Of a stretch of DNA of 44,339 bases, positions 26,326 to 34,052 are shown piece after piece. This DNA comes from Candidatus Poribacteria bacterium. GTDB lineage: Bacteria; Poribacteria; WGA-4E; WGA-3G. Position numbers and translations under genes: made by a program. Numbering within the stretch: the first letter of the stretch is position 1; every line of letters begins with the position of its first letter. The notes beneath the pieces were generated by a model. The model had not been told where the DNA came from. It worked only from the letters and a program-made list of their open reading frames with translations, and did not search any database. The DNA lies in contig JAPPFM010000016.1 of NCBI GenBank assembly GCA_028821605.1, positions 69,785 to 114,123 on the forward strand. The letters are read 5' to 3'.

Positions 26326-27339
26326 CTATTCCTTACGAAAAACTTGGAATACCTTTATATCATTCGCTTCGGCATCGCTCACGAAGACACGTCCCGTTTT
26401 TGAGACAGCGATGCCTGCGGGGTCTAAGAGCGCAGCGGCCCTGAATTCGGTAATGATTTTACCATCAGGCGCAAAGACTTGAATACGTCGATTGCCGCTG
26501 TCTGTTACATAAAGATAATTCCATTCGTCCAAGGTGATGCACTTCGGTTCGCGTAGTTGTCCAAGCGCGTCGCCTTCGCCGCCCCATGTATTGATAGGGT
26601 TGCCACTGAAGTCGTATTTTTTAATGAGATGGTTACCTGTATCAACGACATAAACGTTTCCGTGAGCATCAACGTCCAAGTCTGTTGGATTCCAGAGTTG
26701 TTCCTTACCACTCCCGAAGCTTCCGCGTGCGACAACGGGTACCCCTGCGACATTAAATTCAATCCAGCGATGATTACCTGTATCAACGACGTAAACCTCG
26801 CCGTTTCGTCCGATACCGATGCCTTCAGGTCGGTCTAATAGAATATCATCTACGCTGTCACTGAGTGGATAGAAAATACGGTCAACGAAATTGCAGTATT
26901 GTACTCGATTGTTACCTGTATCTGCTACATAGAGGCGGTAACTGCGTTGGAAACTCAGAGCGATGTCTGTCGGATGGTCAAATTCGCCTGTTTGCCACCC
27001 GCGACTTCCGAATTCCGTCATGAAATTCCCAGCATCGTCGATCACTTGCACCCGATTGTTACCAGCGTCGGCGATGTAAATCCTGTCCGCTTCGTCTATG
27101 GTAAGTCCCAATGGGGTCCGAAATTCACCGGCTCCTTGTCCAGTTCTACCGAGTGTTTCAATATAACGGACACCCAATATAGGTGGTGCATTCCGTTCGC
27201 GGTTTGAGGGTAGAATTTCAACCGGCTGTGCAACTTCACCTTCGGGCAGGCTGCAGCTCACACAGAGCACAAGGAGAAAACAACCGAAACTTCTAATCGC
27301 ACTTTGGGCGGACTTCAGGAGTGATGTTTGAGATTTCAC
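26326..27339 (-). CDS. NHL-repeat six-bladed propeller lipoprotein
   Basis: 337 residues from GTG 27339. A lipoprotein-type signal (AIRSFGCFLLVLCVSC) is followed by about six NHL repeats. Characteristic cores are IYIADAGNNRVQV, LYVADTGNNRVQY, VYVVDTGNHRWIEF, VYVVDTGNHLIKKY, LYVTDSGNRRIQV and VFVSDAEANDIKVF. The frame is open to a start at 27432 with an ATG at 27405, but these overlap the upstream gene. GTG 27339 leaves a 16-nt gap and puts the hydrophobic core at a normal distance. The stop codon TAG lies within repeat-like sequence (GGAATAGTTATCGG). NHL propellers bind proteins or ligands; here probably in the periplasm, with the barrel protein encoded next. Confidence 0.8.
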   Translation of the reverse strand: MKSQTSLLKSAQSAIRSFGCFLLVLCVSCSLPEGEVAQPVEILPSNRERNAPPILGVRYIETLGRTGQGAGEFRTPLGLTIDEADRIYIADAGNNRVQVIDDAGNFMTEFGSRGWQTGEFDHPTDIALSFQRSYRLYVADTGNNRVQYCNFVDRIFYPLSDSVDDILLDRPEGIGIGRNGEVYVVDTGNHRWIEFNVAGVPVVARGSFGSGKEQLWNPTDLDVDAHGNVYVVDTGNHLIKKYDFSGNPINTWGGEGDALGQLREPKCITLDEWNYLYVTDSGNRRIQVFAPDGKIITEFRAAALLDPAGIAVSKTGRVFVSDAEANDIKVFQVFRKE

Positions 27340-27355
27340 TTCATTGGGTATGTAT

Positions 27356-27991
27356 TTAGCCGCGTTGCACCCTGAATTTGAAGACGAATGTTGTTTGCTG
27401 TTCATTAAAATCACTTGTGACTCTGGGAACAATGATTCGCAAGTTGCTGTAATTAATGCTTCGTTTACGGAAATAGAGGAAGAATCTCGTATGTTGGCCC
27501 GGCATCACTGTCGTTCGCTCAAGGTCTTGTCTCGGAAGAACTGCCGGGGCACCTTGTACCCGAAGAGTTTTGTCCCATCTAAACACTTCTGCCCCAAACT
27601 CAGGCGGCAGCTTCGGCCTGAAATTCTTTTTTAAGTAAAAGGATTCCTGTGACTTATCAATAGGCTTCGTAACGTTTCCTGTTCCATCCAACATCTGACA
27701 ATCCTCCTTTTTGAAGGAGATCCAGTGGTTAGTCCGGTTATAAATGATAACACCGAACGCGTCAACTGCCTTCACATCGTTGAGTGGAACAGCCATTGCT
27801 GTGATGCCGTTTTTGACATAGCCGACAGTACCTGTCTGTGGCATGATATGAGCATCTGGGTCGAACACGGGGACGATCATCTCTGGTTGGAAGGTGTCTT
27901 TGATAAAGTCAGGAACCTTTGAACAACTCAGCGAAACTAACGACAGACAAAGGACTGTTAAAATTTGTAACGGATCTATTTTATGTTTCAT
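27356..27991 (-). CDS. putative lipoprotein of unknown function
   Basis: 211 residues from ATG 27991, chosen over an in-frame start at 28030 because GGAGAAAAGAA lies just before it. The signal is ILTVLCLSLVSLSC, with a lipobox-like SLSC. The mature part is a beta-rich domain with no family I recognise (MPQTGTVGYVKNGITAMAVP; TVMPGQHTRFFLYFRKRS). It may resemble Ig-like accessory domains. It is the first of three envelope genes in a row (lipoprotein, NHL lipoprotein, barrel). Confidence 0.65.
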   Translation of the reverse strand: MKHKIDPLQILTVLCLSLVSLSCSKVPDFIKDTFQPEMIVPVFDPDAHIMPQTGTVGYVKNGITAMAVPLNDVKAVDAFGVIIYNRTNHWISFKKEDCQMLDGTGNVTKPIDKSQESFYLKKNFRPKLPPEFGAEVFRWDKTLRVQGAPAVLPRQDLERTTVMPGQHTRFFLYFRKRSINYSNLRIIVPRVTSDFNEQQTTFVFKFRVQRG

Positions 27992-28036
27992 TTCTTTTCT
28001 CCATAATAGGTTTATGGGAAACCTGTGCATTACGTC

Positions 28037-29086
28037 TTACAATGCCGGTCTCTCACTTTCAAAGGCGAGCATTGCGGCACCTACAATGCCGGCATCATTT
28101 CCGAGGTGTGCCTTTACGATTTTCATTCGTGCTGGAATGTCCATGGCACGTTTGGCGAGTTCAGCCCGGATCGGTTCAAAAAGGAGTTTTTCACCAGCTT
28201 CCGCGATGCCACCTCCAATGATTGCGATTTGTGGATTGAGAATATGTGCTATTGAGGTGAGCGCGATGCCAATATACCGTCCTGTTTCAGCAAAAATTTC
28301 CATTGCGAGTTGGTCCCCTGCTTGGGCTGCCTCCGCTATTTGCCGTGGTGTTAGTGATGTTCCATCGCTGACGAGGTTTGTAACTTCGCCGAGTAAAATC
28401 GTTTCTCGTCCTGTTTTGATCTTCGCTTGGGTGCGTTCAACGATATTTTTCGCACCAGCATACGCCTCGAGACACCCCTGATTGCCGCAGCCACAGTAAC
28501 GCCCATTGGGGTCAACGATGGTATGTCCCAGTTCTCCTGCAGTATTTTGACTGCCGTGGTAGAGTTGCCCATCAATGACAACGCCTCCACCGACCCCTGT
28601 ACCGAGCGTTAGTGCGACAATGCTTTTGTATCCGACACCAGCACCGTGACGAAATTCCCCCAATGTCATCACGTTCACGTCGTTATCCATACCCTTTAAT
28701 ATGAGTTTATAGTTCTCGATTTGTGAGTTACGCTTTACAGCACCCTTCGGGATGCTCAACTTCGCCAATTCAGCATTCACATAGTCGACAAGTGGTATGT
28801 CACTCCAGCCGGGGAAGTTGGGTGAAAAGTGGACAACGCCCGTTTCAGCGATGATAAGTCCGGGTGCTCCTAATCCGATCCAAATTTCACTTGTGTCCCG
28901 GTGATTTTCAGGTGCCTTCACAAGTACTTGACGAACGGCTTCCGCGATTCGAGCCGCTACGAATTTAGGACCGCCTACTTCAACATCTGTCGGAAGTACA
29001 ACGCGACAAGAAATATCGCCTACCGATGAGACAAATCCCGCCTTGATGTCTGTTCCGCCGAGGTCAACGCCGATGCTGTATTTCAT
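28037..29086 (-). CDS. ROK-family sugar kinase (glucokinase-like)
   Basis: 349 residues. The N-terminal phosphate loop is IGVDLGGTDIKAG (residues 5-17). The ROK zinc motif is GH(188)...YCGCGNQGCLEAY (His188, Cys198, Cys200, Cys205), and the second ATP motif is GTGVGGG. The catalytic region DNDVN (134-138) keeps the Asp. Just before it lies an unusual stretch of ~18 residues (KGAVKRNSQIENYKLILKG) where family members go directly from the IP-x-x strand into the catalytic Asp loop. It looks like an in-frame insertion. Start ATG 29086. It would phosphorylate glucose or an N-acyl hexosamine in the cytoplasm. It lies downstream of galK, separated by a palindromic repeat. Confidence 0.88.
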   Translation of the reverse strand: MKYSIGVDLGGTDIKAGFVSSVGDISCRVVLPTDVEVGGPKFVAARIAEAVRQVLVKAPENHRDTSEIWIGLGAPGLIIAETGVVHFSPNFPGWSDIPLVDYVNAELAKLSIPKGAVKRNSQIENYKLILKGMDNDVNVMTLGEFRHGAGVGYKSIVALTLGTGVGGGVVIDGQLYHGSQNTAGELGHTIVDPNGRYCGCGNQGCLEAYAGAKNIVERTQAKIKTGRETILLGEVTNLVSDGTSLTPRQIAEAAQAGDQLAMEIFAETGRYIGIALTSIAHILNPQIAIIGGGIAEAGEKLLFEPIRAELAKRAMDIPARMKIVKAHLGNDAGIVGAAMLAFESERPAL

Positions 29087-29092
29087 TTTTTT

Positions 29093-29216
29093 AATAGTTA
29101 TCAGTTATCAGTTTTAATCATCAACTCGCGCCTTAGCAAAAGTATCTGTAGACGAGTTGATGATTAAAGTTAAGAAATGGCTTAGATAAGTCAGATACCT
29201 CTTTAACTGATAACCA
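29093..29216. repeat. inverted-repeat element between galK and ROK gene, with perfect 16-bp hairpin
   Basis: Outer arms are GTTATCAGTT (from 29097) and AACTGATAAC (29205-29214). The inner hairpin has perfect 16-bp arms, TTTAATCATCAACTCG (29113-29128) and CGAGTTGATGATTAAA (29153-29168), around a 24-nt loop (29129-29152). The same loop occurs at 31685-31708. Confidence 0.7.
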
Positions 29217-29218
29217 CA

Positions 29219-30469
29219 TTATTCCCAAAAAACTTGTGCACCGCCACTGACATTGCAGAGATAAATTTCGGGTTCAATGCCGGTCTGTTTGTAGTATTCC
29301 GTGGTCACGAGCGTTTGGAACGTTTCTAAAGCGTCTTCGTGAACGATGCTGACTGTACATCCGCCGAAACCAGCCCCTGTCATTCGGCTTCCGATCACGC
29401 CTTCCATGCTGCGTGCGAGGTCAGTAAGCAGGTCTAACTCTGTGCAACTAACTTTGTAATCGTCCCGCAATCCGTTGTGTGATGCGTTCATGAGTCTACC
29501 GAATTGTCCAAGAGATTCGTCTGTTCGCGTCTTAAGCGCGGAAACAGCATCGAGTACGCGCGTGTTTTCCTCAATCACATACCGACACCTCTTTTGTGTT
29601 AACGCGGGAAGTTCATCTTCATATTTTTTGAAATCTACTAACGAGATATCGCGAAGCGAAGAGATACCGGGTAACCATTGTTTCAGGATATCGACACCTC
29701 TTTCGCATTCTGCGCGCCGTTTATTATATTCAGAAGCAGCGAGTTCGCGTTTTATTTTCGTATTGCAAATGGCAATGTAATGTGCTTCCAAATTGAGAGG
29801 AACGTATTCGTATTCAAGCGAGCGACAGTCAAGAAACAATGCTTGGTCTTCACGTCCCAACAATGAGATGGTCTGATCCATAATACCGCAGTTGACACCA
29901 GCAAATTTGTGTTCTACTTGTTGGCATAACGCGGCGAGTTCTTTGTTATCAATTTTTGGTTTTGACGGATTTTCCGGTGATGAAGTCTCAGAACTGGCGG
30001 TTAAAAAAGTGAGCGCAGCTGAGACTGAAAGTGCTGCCGAAGAACTCAAGCCTGCACCAATCGGCACATCGCCTGTAATGACGGCATCTATCCCGGATAC
30101 TTTTCTACCGGATGCTTGTAAGAGGGATGCGACCCCGATGGGGTAATGGCTCCATGCGGGTGCTTGTTCAGTAGACGGAGGTCTGTCAAGGGTGAATTCG
30201 TAAGAATCGTTGGTATCTAAAGCGTGTAGCGTAACACATCTATCAGATCGCTGACGCGCGGCAATGTTGAGATACTTATCAATCGCGACCGGAAATACAT
30301 AACCGTCGTTGTAATCTGTGTGTTCACCGATGAGGTTTACTCTGCCAGGGGCTGATGTGGTGAATACAGGTGGGCTTCCGAAGATTTCTTCAAATTTCTG
30401 TGTAGTGAAGGGAGCACGCTTAGATCTGTTTTCAAGGATGCCCACATTGTGCAAAGCGTCTATTTTCAT
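29219..30469 (-). CDS. galK: galactokinase
   Basis: 416 residues, slightly longer than usual. It has the galactokinase signature GRVNLIGEHTDYNDGYVFP (42-60), the GHMP ATP-binding loop PIGAGLSSSAAL (136-147) and the C-terminal GSRMTGAGFGGC motif. It phosphorylates galactose to galactose-1-phosphate at the entry to the Leloir pathway. ATG with GGAG six bases upstream. An insertion of Ser/Pro-rich residues (SSETSSPENPSKP) after the ATP loop is compatible with activity. No galT or galE is in the window; the neighbouring ROK kinase suggests a sugar-uptake role. Confidence 0.95.
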   Translation of the reverse strand: MKIDALHNVGILENRSKRAPFTTQKFEEIFGSPPVFTTSAPGRVNLIGEHTDYNDGYVFPVAIDKYLNIAARQRSDRCVTLHALDTNDSYEFTLDRPPSTEQAPAWSHYPIGVASLLQASGRKVSGIDAVITGDVPIGAGLSSSAALSVSAALTFLTASSETSSPENPSKPKIDNKELAALCQQVEHKFAGVNCGIMDQTISLLGREDQALFLDCRSLEYEYVPLNLEAHYIAICNTKIKRELAASEYNKRRAECERGVDILKQWLPGISSLRDISLVDFKKYEDELPALTQKRCRYVIEENTRVLDAVSALKTRTDESLGQFGRLMNASHNGLRDDYKVSCTELDLLTDLARSMEGVIGSRMTGAGFGGCTVSIVHEDALETFQTLVTTEYYKQTGIEPEIYLCNVSGGAQVFWE

Positions 30470-30536
30470 AATATCTCCAACAACTACAGATGCCTACCAA
30501 TGCTCGCGTCTAAACCAAAGACGCGGTTCCCGCGAG

Positions 30537-31259
30537 TTATGCTGAAAAGAATTTCAGAAATAATCCAAGCGTACTCGGCAGCTCTTCGCGAGGGACATAG
30601 CAATCAACACTTATATTAGGTTCCACGTCTATTTCTGATGCCGGTGTCTGCGTCAAAAGTTGTTCTTCCGGTGCGTGCAGTGCTGGTTGTAAATTTGGGG
30701 GTGCTATTTTTTTACTGGATGCTGTGCCTTCTGCAATAACTAACTCACCGATGGGGAGATGCGTGGCGAGTGGGTACACCTCTGTTTCAGTTAAAACAGT
30801 GATGTGAGGAAGTGAGGCATCGCCTAACCGCTCCATTTGCATCGTCAAGTAAGTAATTTCTGTTAGAGCGGGTCGCGACCCGTTTGGTTGGCACGCGATG
30901 ATTGTAATTAACGGAATCTGTTTTTGCAAGGCACTTTCGAGTGCTGTTAAAAAAAAGGACGCATCAATCTCTGTAGGGAGGACATCTATATCTGCAATAA
31001 ATAGACAGGCCGGATGCTCTGAAATTATTCCCTCAGCGATGAGACCGGTGTTCTCGGTAGATCTGATCTCTGCTGTTGATAGATCGTCTAACAGGAACTC
31101 AAGCCGTTTTTCAGCAAGTAGCGGGAACAAGGCACCGCAGTATGAGCAGACATAGAGATTACGTTCGAGTTCACTTCTAAAAGCGAACTCTTGGCACTGC
31201 GTACATTTATACCATAGGCTGACACTCTGTTCAGTATCCCTATAAATAGGCGTTTCCAT
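30537..31259 (-). CDS. degenerate AccD-like (carboxyltransferase beta) protein
   Basis: 240 residues against ~300 for acetyl-CoA carboxylase beta. The N terminus matches the AccD zinc ribbon closely: WYKC-TQ-C...RSELERNLYVC-SY-C...KRLEFLLD (Cys19, 22, 38, 41). Later parts keep the AccD order: PLITIIACQ, YLTMQMERLGDASL, ITVLTETEVYP, LPIGELVIAEGTAS and a helical end ELPSTLGLFLKFF. The segments that form the oxyanion pockets (GGSMG, SGGARM in AccD) are missing or replaced. It is thus probably not a carboxyltransferase. It follows the STAS gene by 23 nt, so a signalling or structural role is possible. ATG with AGGAAAAAA upstream. Confidence 0.7.
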   Translation of the reverse strand: METPIYRDTEQSVSLWYKCTQCQEFAFRSELERNLYVCSYCGALFPLLAEKRLEFLLDDLSTAEIRSTENTGLIAEGIISEHPACLFIADIDVLPTEIDASFFLTALESALQKQIPLITIIACQPNGSRPALTEITYLTMQMERLGDASLPHITVLTETEVYPLATHLPIGELVIAEGTASSKKIAPPNLQPALHAPEEQLLTQTPASEIDVEPNISVDCYVPREELPSTLGLFLKFFSA

Positions 31260-31282
31260 ATTTTTTTCCTAATGGCAGGCAC

Positions 31283-31648
31283 TTAAGTCCTTACAATTCC
31301 GGCTATCGCTTCCGCTTCCGTATCATAACAGTCAAAAATGGTCATTAGTTTTGCCATGACAATGAGACTTCTCACGTTGCCACCAAGATTCAAGAGTACG
31401 ACGTTCCCACCATCCCGTCGGATGGTGGTGTACGAAGCGACAAGCGCCCCTAAACCGGAACTGTCCATCATCTGGACCCGTTCCATGTTTAGAATCAAAT
31501 TGAGTTTCCCCCCTTGTTCCGCTTCGCTATCTGTGGCTTGAATTTGCTGATCAATAATGGTTTTGAGAGCTAAGGCATCTGCCCCAATAATTCTTCCCTC
31601 AATATCTAAAATTGTAATACTGCCTTTGTGTCGAAGGTTGACTTGCAT
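31283..31648 (-). CDS. STAS-domain anti-sigma factor antagonist
   Basis: 121 residues, a single STAS domain of the SpoIIAA/RsbV type. The phosphorylation motif MMDSSGLGALVASY places the regulatory Ser at 63 or 64. In this family the unphosphorylated form binds the RsbW-like kinase and frees its target. ATG with AAGGAA upstream. It lies between the RsbW-like gene and the AccD-like gene; a second STAS protein is at 36535. Confidence 0.92.
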   Translation of the reverse strand: MQVNLRHKGSITILDIEGRIIGADALALKTIIDQQIQATDSEAEQGGKLNLILNMERVQMMDSSGLGALVASYTTIRRDGGNVVLLNLGGNVRSLIVMAKLMTIFDCYDTEAEAIAGIVRT

Positions 31649-31668
31649 AGAAATTCCTTTTTTGGTGT

Positions 31669-31724
31669 TTTAACCATCAACTCGCGCCTTAGCAAAAGTA
31701 TCTGTAGACGAGTTGATGGTTAAA
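31669..31724. repeat. perfect 16-bp hairpin, twin of 29113-29168
   Basis: TTTAACCATCAACTCG (31669-31684) and CGAGTTGATGGTTAAA (31709-31724) flank a 24-nt loop identical to that at 29129-29152. One stem pair differs from the twin by a double (compensatory) change, T-A to C-G. It lies 21 nt upstream of the STAS gene. Confidence 0.75.
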
Positions 31725-31793
31725 GTTTTCGGTTCTCGGTTAAAGAGGTTTTGTGGCAGCCACAGACCCCTCTTGTAACTGACGACTGAAAAC
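31725..31793. repeat. inverted-repeat element with GTTTTC ends and TGTGGC palindrome
   Basis: Left arm GTTTTCGGTTCTCGGTTA (then AAGAGG, to 31748) and right arm CCTCTTG-TAACTGACGACTGAAAAC (31769-31793) are imperfect inverted copies. The apex is the palindrome TGTGGC-A-GCCACA (31752-31764). It abuts the hairpin at 31669. The remaining 31794-31932 sequence shows nothing I can name. Confidence 0.55.
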
Positions 31794-31932
31794 TATTCCT
31801 CATTTGTCTTTGCTGAGCGCTTTGAACCTTACACAGAAAGAGGCTTGGGTGTATTGCGTGTGAGGTTTTTTAGAACCTTTTACTGGTTCACTTAAGGTTG
31901 CTAAATCCACAAAAATCCGAGAGTGGATATAA

Positions 31933-32637
31933 CTACGGTTCTGCAGGGTTCTTATATTTAACCATTTTGATGATGGTCCCGTTGGCCTCGTAAGTTACAG
32001 AGTCCATATAGGCTTCTATCAAAAATAATCCTCTACCACTGCTTTTGAGCAAGTTTTCTGGATCAAGTGGGTCGGCTACCTCTTTACGTGTGAACCCTGT
32101 ACCTTCGTCTTTAATGGCAATTGCGAGTTTATCCTCAGCAAGCGTCAACTCAATGGTTGCCTTTTTGTTTGGGTCCTCTTTATTGCCGTGCTTGATCGCA
32201 TTTGTACCCGCTTCAATAACAGCAAGGTTAATCTGTTCTTGCATATCCTCGGTAAAATCAGTCTCTTTCAAAATCTCGCTGACGACAACGTCAAGTAGGT
32301 AAACATGTTGCATTGAACTTGGGAGAGAAAGCGTAATCACCTGTTCAGTTTCAGCCTCTTTGGGTATAAATCCCTCACCTTCGTCCTCGGTGACAATGGT
32401 TAGTTTATCCTCAGCAAAAATCAATTGAAAAACTGTTTTTTTGCCTGGCTCCTCTTCGTTGCCGTGCTTAGTCGCGTTTGTACCCGCTTCAATGACAGCA
32501 AGGTTCATCTGCTCTTGTGTGTCCTCGGTAAAATTGGTCTCCTTCAAAATCTCCGCGACGATAACCTTGAGCAGATCCTCATGTTGCATTGAACTTGGGA
32601 GAGAAAGTGTAATCACCTGTTCAGTTCTCTCACCCAC
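31933..32637 (-). CDS. RsbW-like anti-sigma kinase with tandemly duplicated HATPase domain
   Basis: 234 residues from GTG 32637, chosen because AAGGAG lies eight bases upstream; the frame opens further to a TTG at 32676. The protein is an internal duplication with a 92-residue period. The first unit starts at residue ~6 (EQVITLSLPSSMQH), has the N box (AVIEAGTNATKHGN) and the G1 box (DEGEGF), then stops. The second starts at ~98 with the same segments (AVIEAGTNAIKHGN, DEGTGF) and adds the missing G2 part SSGRGLFLI. In the family this GHKL ATPase phosphorylates STAS partners and sequesters a sigma factor or other target. A single complete ATP site is expected, in the second unit. Confidence 0.88.
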   Translation of the reverse strand: MGERTEQVITLSLPSSMQHEDLLKVIVAEILKETNFTEDTQEQMNLAVIEAGTNATKHGNEEEPGKKTVFQLIFAEDKLTIVTEDEGEGFIPKEAETEQVITLSLPSSMQHVYLLDVVVSEILKETDFTEDMQEQINLAVIEAGTNAIKHGNKEDPNKKATIELTLAEDKLAIAIKDEGTGFTRKEVADPLDPENLLKSSGRGLFLIEAYMDSVTYEANGTIIKMVKYKNPAEP

Positions 32638-32807
32638 GTTTGAAGCTCCTTCTCTGCACACTTGGATATTTTCCAAGGGCAGTTACAAAGTGGAATTTGG
32701 AAATGATCCCACCTTTTATTATTTTTTGCCAAGTTTTGACATTGTTAAGATTCATTATGCCAAAAATACGTTGTATGGGCAATGCCAAACTGCATGCCCT
32801 TTCTGAT

Positions 32808-34052
32808 TTAAGGGTCTCGCTTGATAATGATTAATGCTCTGTCGTCGTAAGGTGTTGTGCTTCCACTAAAGACTGCTAAATCGTCAACAATCGCTTCGCA
32901 TAACACTGATGCTGGCAATGCGGCGTTTTTGGAAAGACAAGCGGCGAGCCTGTCTCCACCGTAAAACATATCCATCAGTATTGCATCTTCGGGCGCGTCA
33001 TCTTGTGCTGAATTTGTAGACGCTCTCTGATTTTCACCGGAAACTGTGCTGTTTCTGGCAGCTGTTTCAGTGATACCGTCCGTATAAAAAAGGAGTGTAT
33101 CACCAGGAGATAGCGAACAGGTCTCGCTTGCAAATGTTGCTTCTTCAAACGCACCTATTAACATGCCTCCTATTTTTAGAGTTGCCATCTCTTGCGTATT
33201 CTTCCGATGGAATGGATAGCAGTGTCCTCCATTTGAATATGTAAAAGTTGATGTCGTTGTGTCCAGTATACCGTAAATCATTGTTGCAAACAGATCTGCC
33301 TCGGTGTCCCGTACCACTAAGTCATTAATTCTTTTGAGGATCGATGCGGGGGTCTCTTCCTCATGACAGAGTAAACGGAGTGCTGTCCGAATCATCACCA
33401 TTAACAGTGCTGCCGGGATGCCGTTACCCTTTACATCACCGAGAACGATCCCGATCTGTGTTTCGCTTAACGGAATGAAATCGTAGAAGTCGCCGGAAAC
33501 AGACGTTGAACTTTGAAGTAGAGTTGCGATGTCGAATCCTTTGAGGGTTGGTGCCTGTTCCGGTAATAATTTTTTTTGAATGGCAGCGGCGGCTTGAAGG
33601 TGCCCCGCGAGTCGTTGTACCCCTTCTTCACTGAACCCGTCCCCCATTGCATGCATTAACGGGTTGATGTATTTAATGGGTCGAGTTCTACCCAAAACTG
33701 CTTCGACCCGCGCGGTCACCTCGCGGAGATCGAAAGGCTTCGTGATATAATCGTCTGCACCGGTATCCAAACCGCGGACTTTATCCTCTGTCTGTCCACG
33801 TGCGGTGAGTAAAATAACTGGGACGTTTTTTGTATGTTCTATGTCCTTAAGTTCCTCAATGACTTGAAGACCATCCTTATGTGGCATCATTACATCAAGA
33901 AGGATAAGATCCGGCGGATCCATACATGCGCTTTGTACTGCACTCTCACCATCATTTGCAGTCCGTACGTTGTAGCCCTCCGGTTCCAGATTCATCTTTA
34001 GCAATTCAAGAATATCCAGATCGTCATCAACAACCAAAATTGTTTCAGCCAT
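32808..34052 (-). CDS. response regulator with SpoIIE/RsbU-type PP2C phosphatase domain
   Basis: 414 residues from ATG 34052, which is preceded by AGAGG and overlaps the stop codon of the histidine kinase gene by 8 nt (translational coupling). A receiver domain covers ~1-120: acidic pocket VVDDD (7-11), phospho-acceptor Asp53 (DLILLDVMMP), Lys106 (ITKPFD). A linker (~125-190) leads to a PP2C-like domain with SGDFYDF, LGDVKGNGIPAALL, FYTDGITE and a final DDRALIIIK. Such proteins dephosphorylate STAS antagonists when their receiver is phosphorylated. Partners are probably the STAS proteins at 31283 and 36535. Confidence 0.93.
   Translation of the reverse strand: MAETILVVDDDLDILELLKMNLEPEGYNVRTANDGESAVQSACMDPPDLILLDVMMPHKDGLQVIEELKDIEHTKNVPVILLTARGQTEDKVRGLDTGADDYITKPFDLREVTARVEAVLGRTRPIKYINPLMHAMGDGFSEEGVQRLAGHLQAAAAIQKKLLPEQAPTLKGFDIATLLQSSTSVSGDFYDFIPLSETQIGIVLGDVKGNGIPAALLMVMIRTALRLLCHEEETPASILKRINDLVVRDTEADLFATMIYGILDTTTSTFTYSNGGHCYPFHRKNTQEMATLKIGGMLIGAFEEATFASETCSLSPGDTLLFYTDGITETAARNSTVSGENQRASTNSAQDDAPEDAILMDMFYGGDRLAACLSKNAALPASVLCEAIVDDLAVFSGSTTPYDDRALIIIKRDP

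Noticed and set aside
27894-28481. 195-codon frame on the + strand opposite the ROK kinase gene
   Set aside because: Antisense shadow of a well-recognised gene; no start signals and no recognisable domain.
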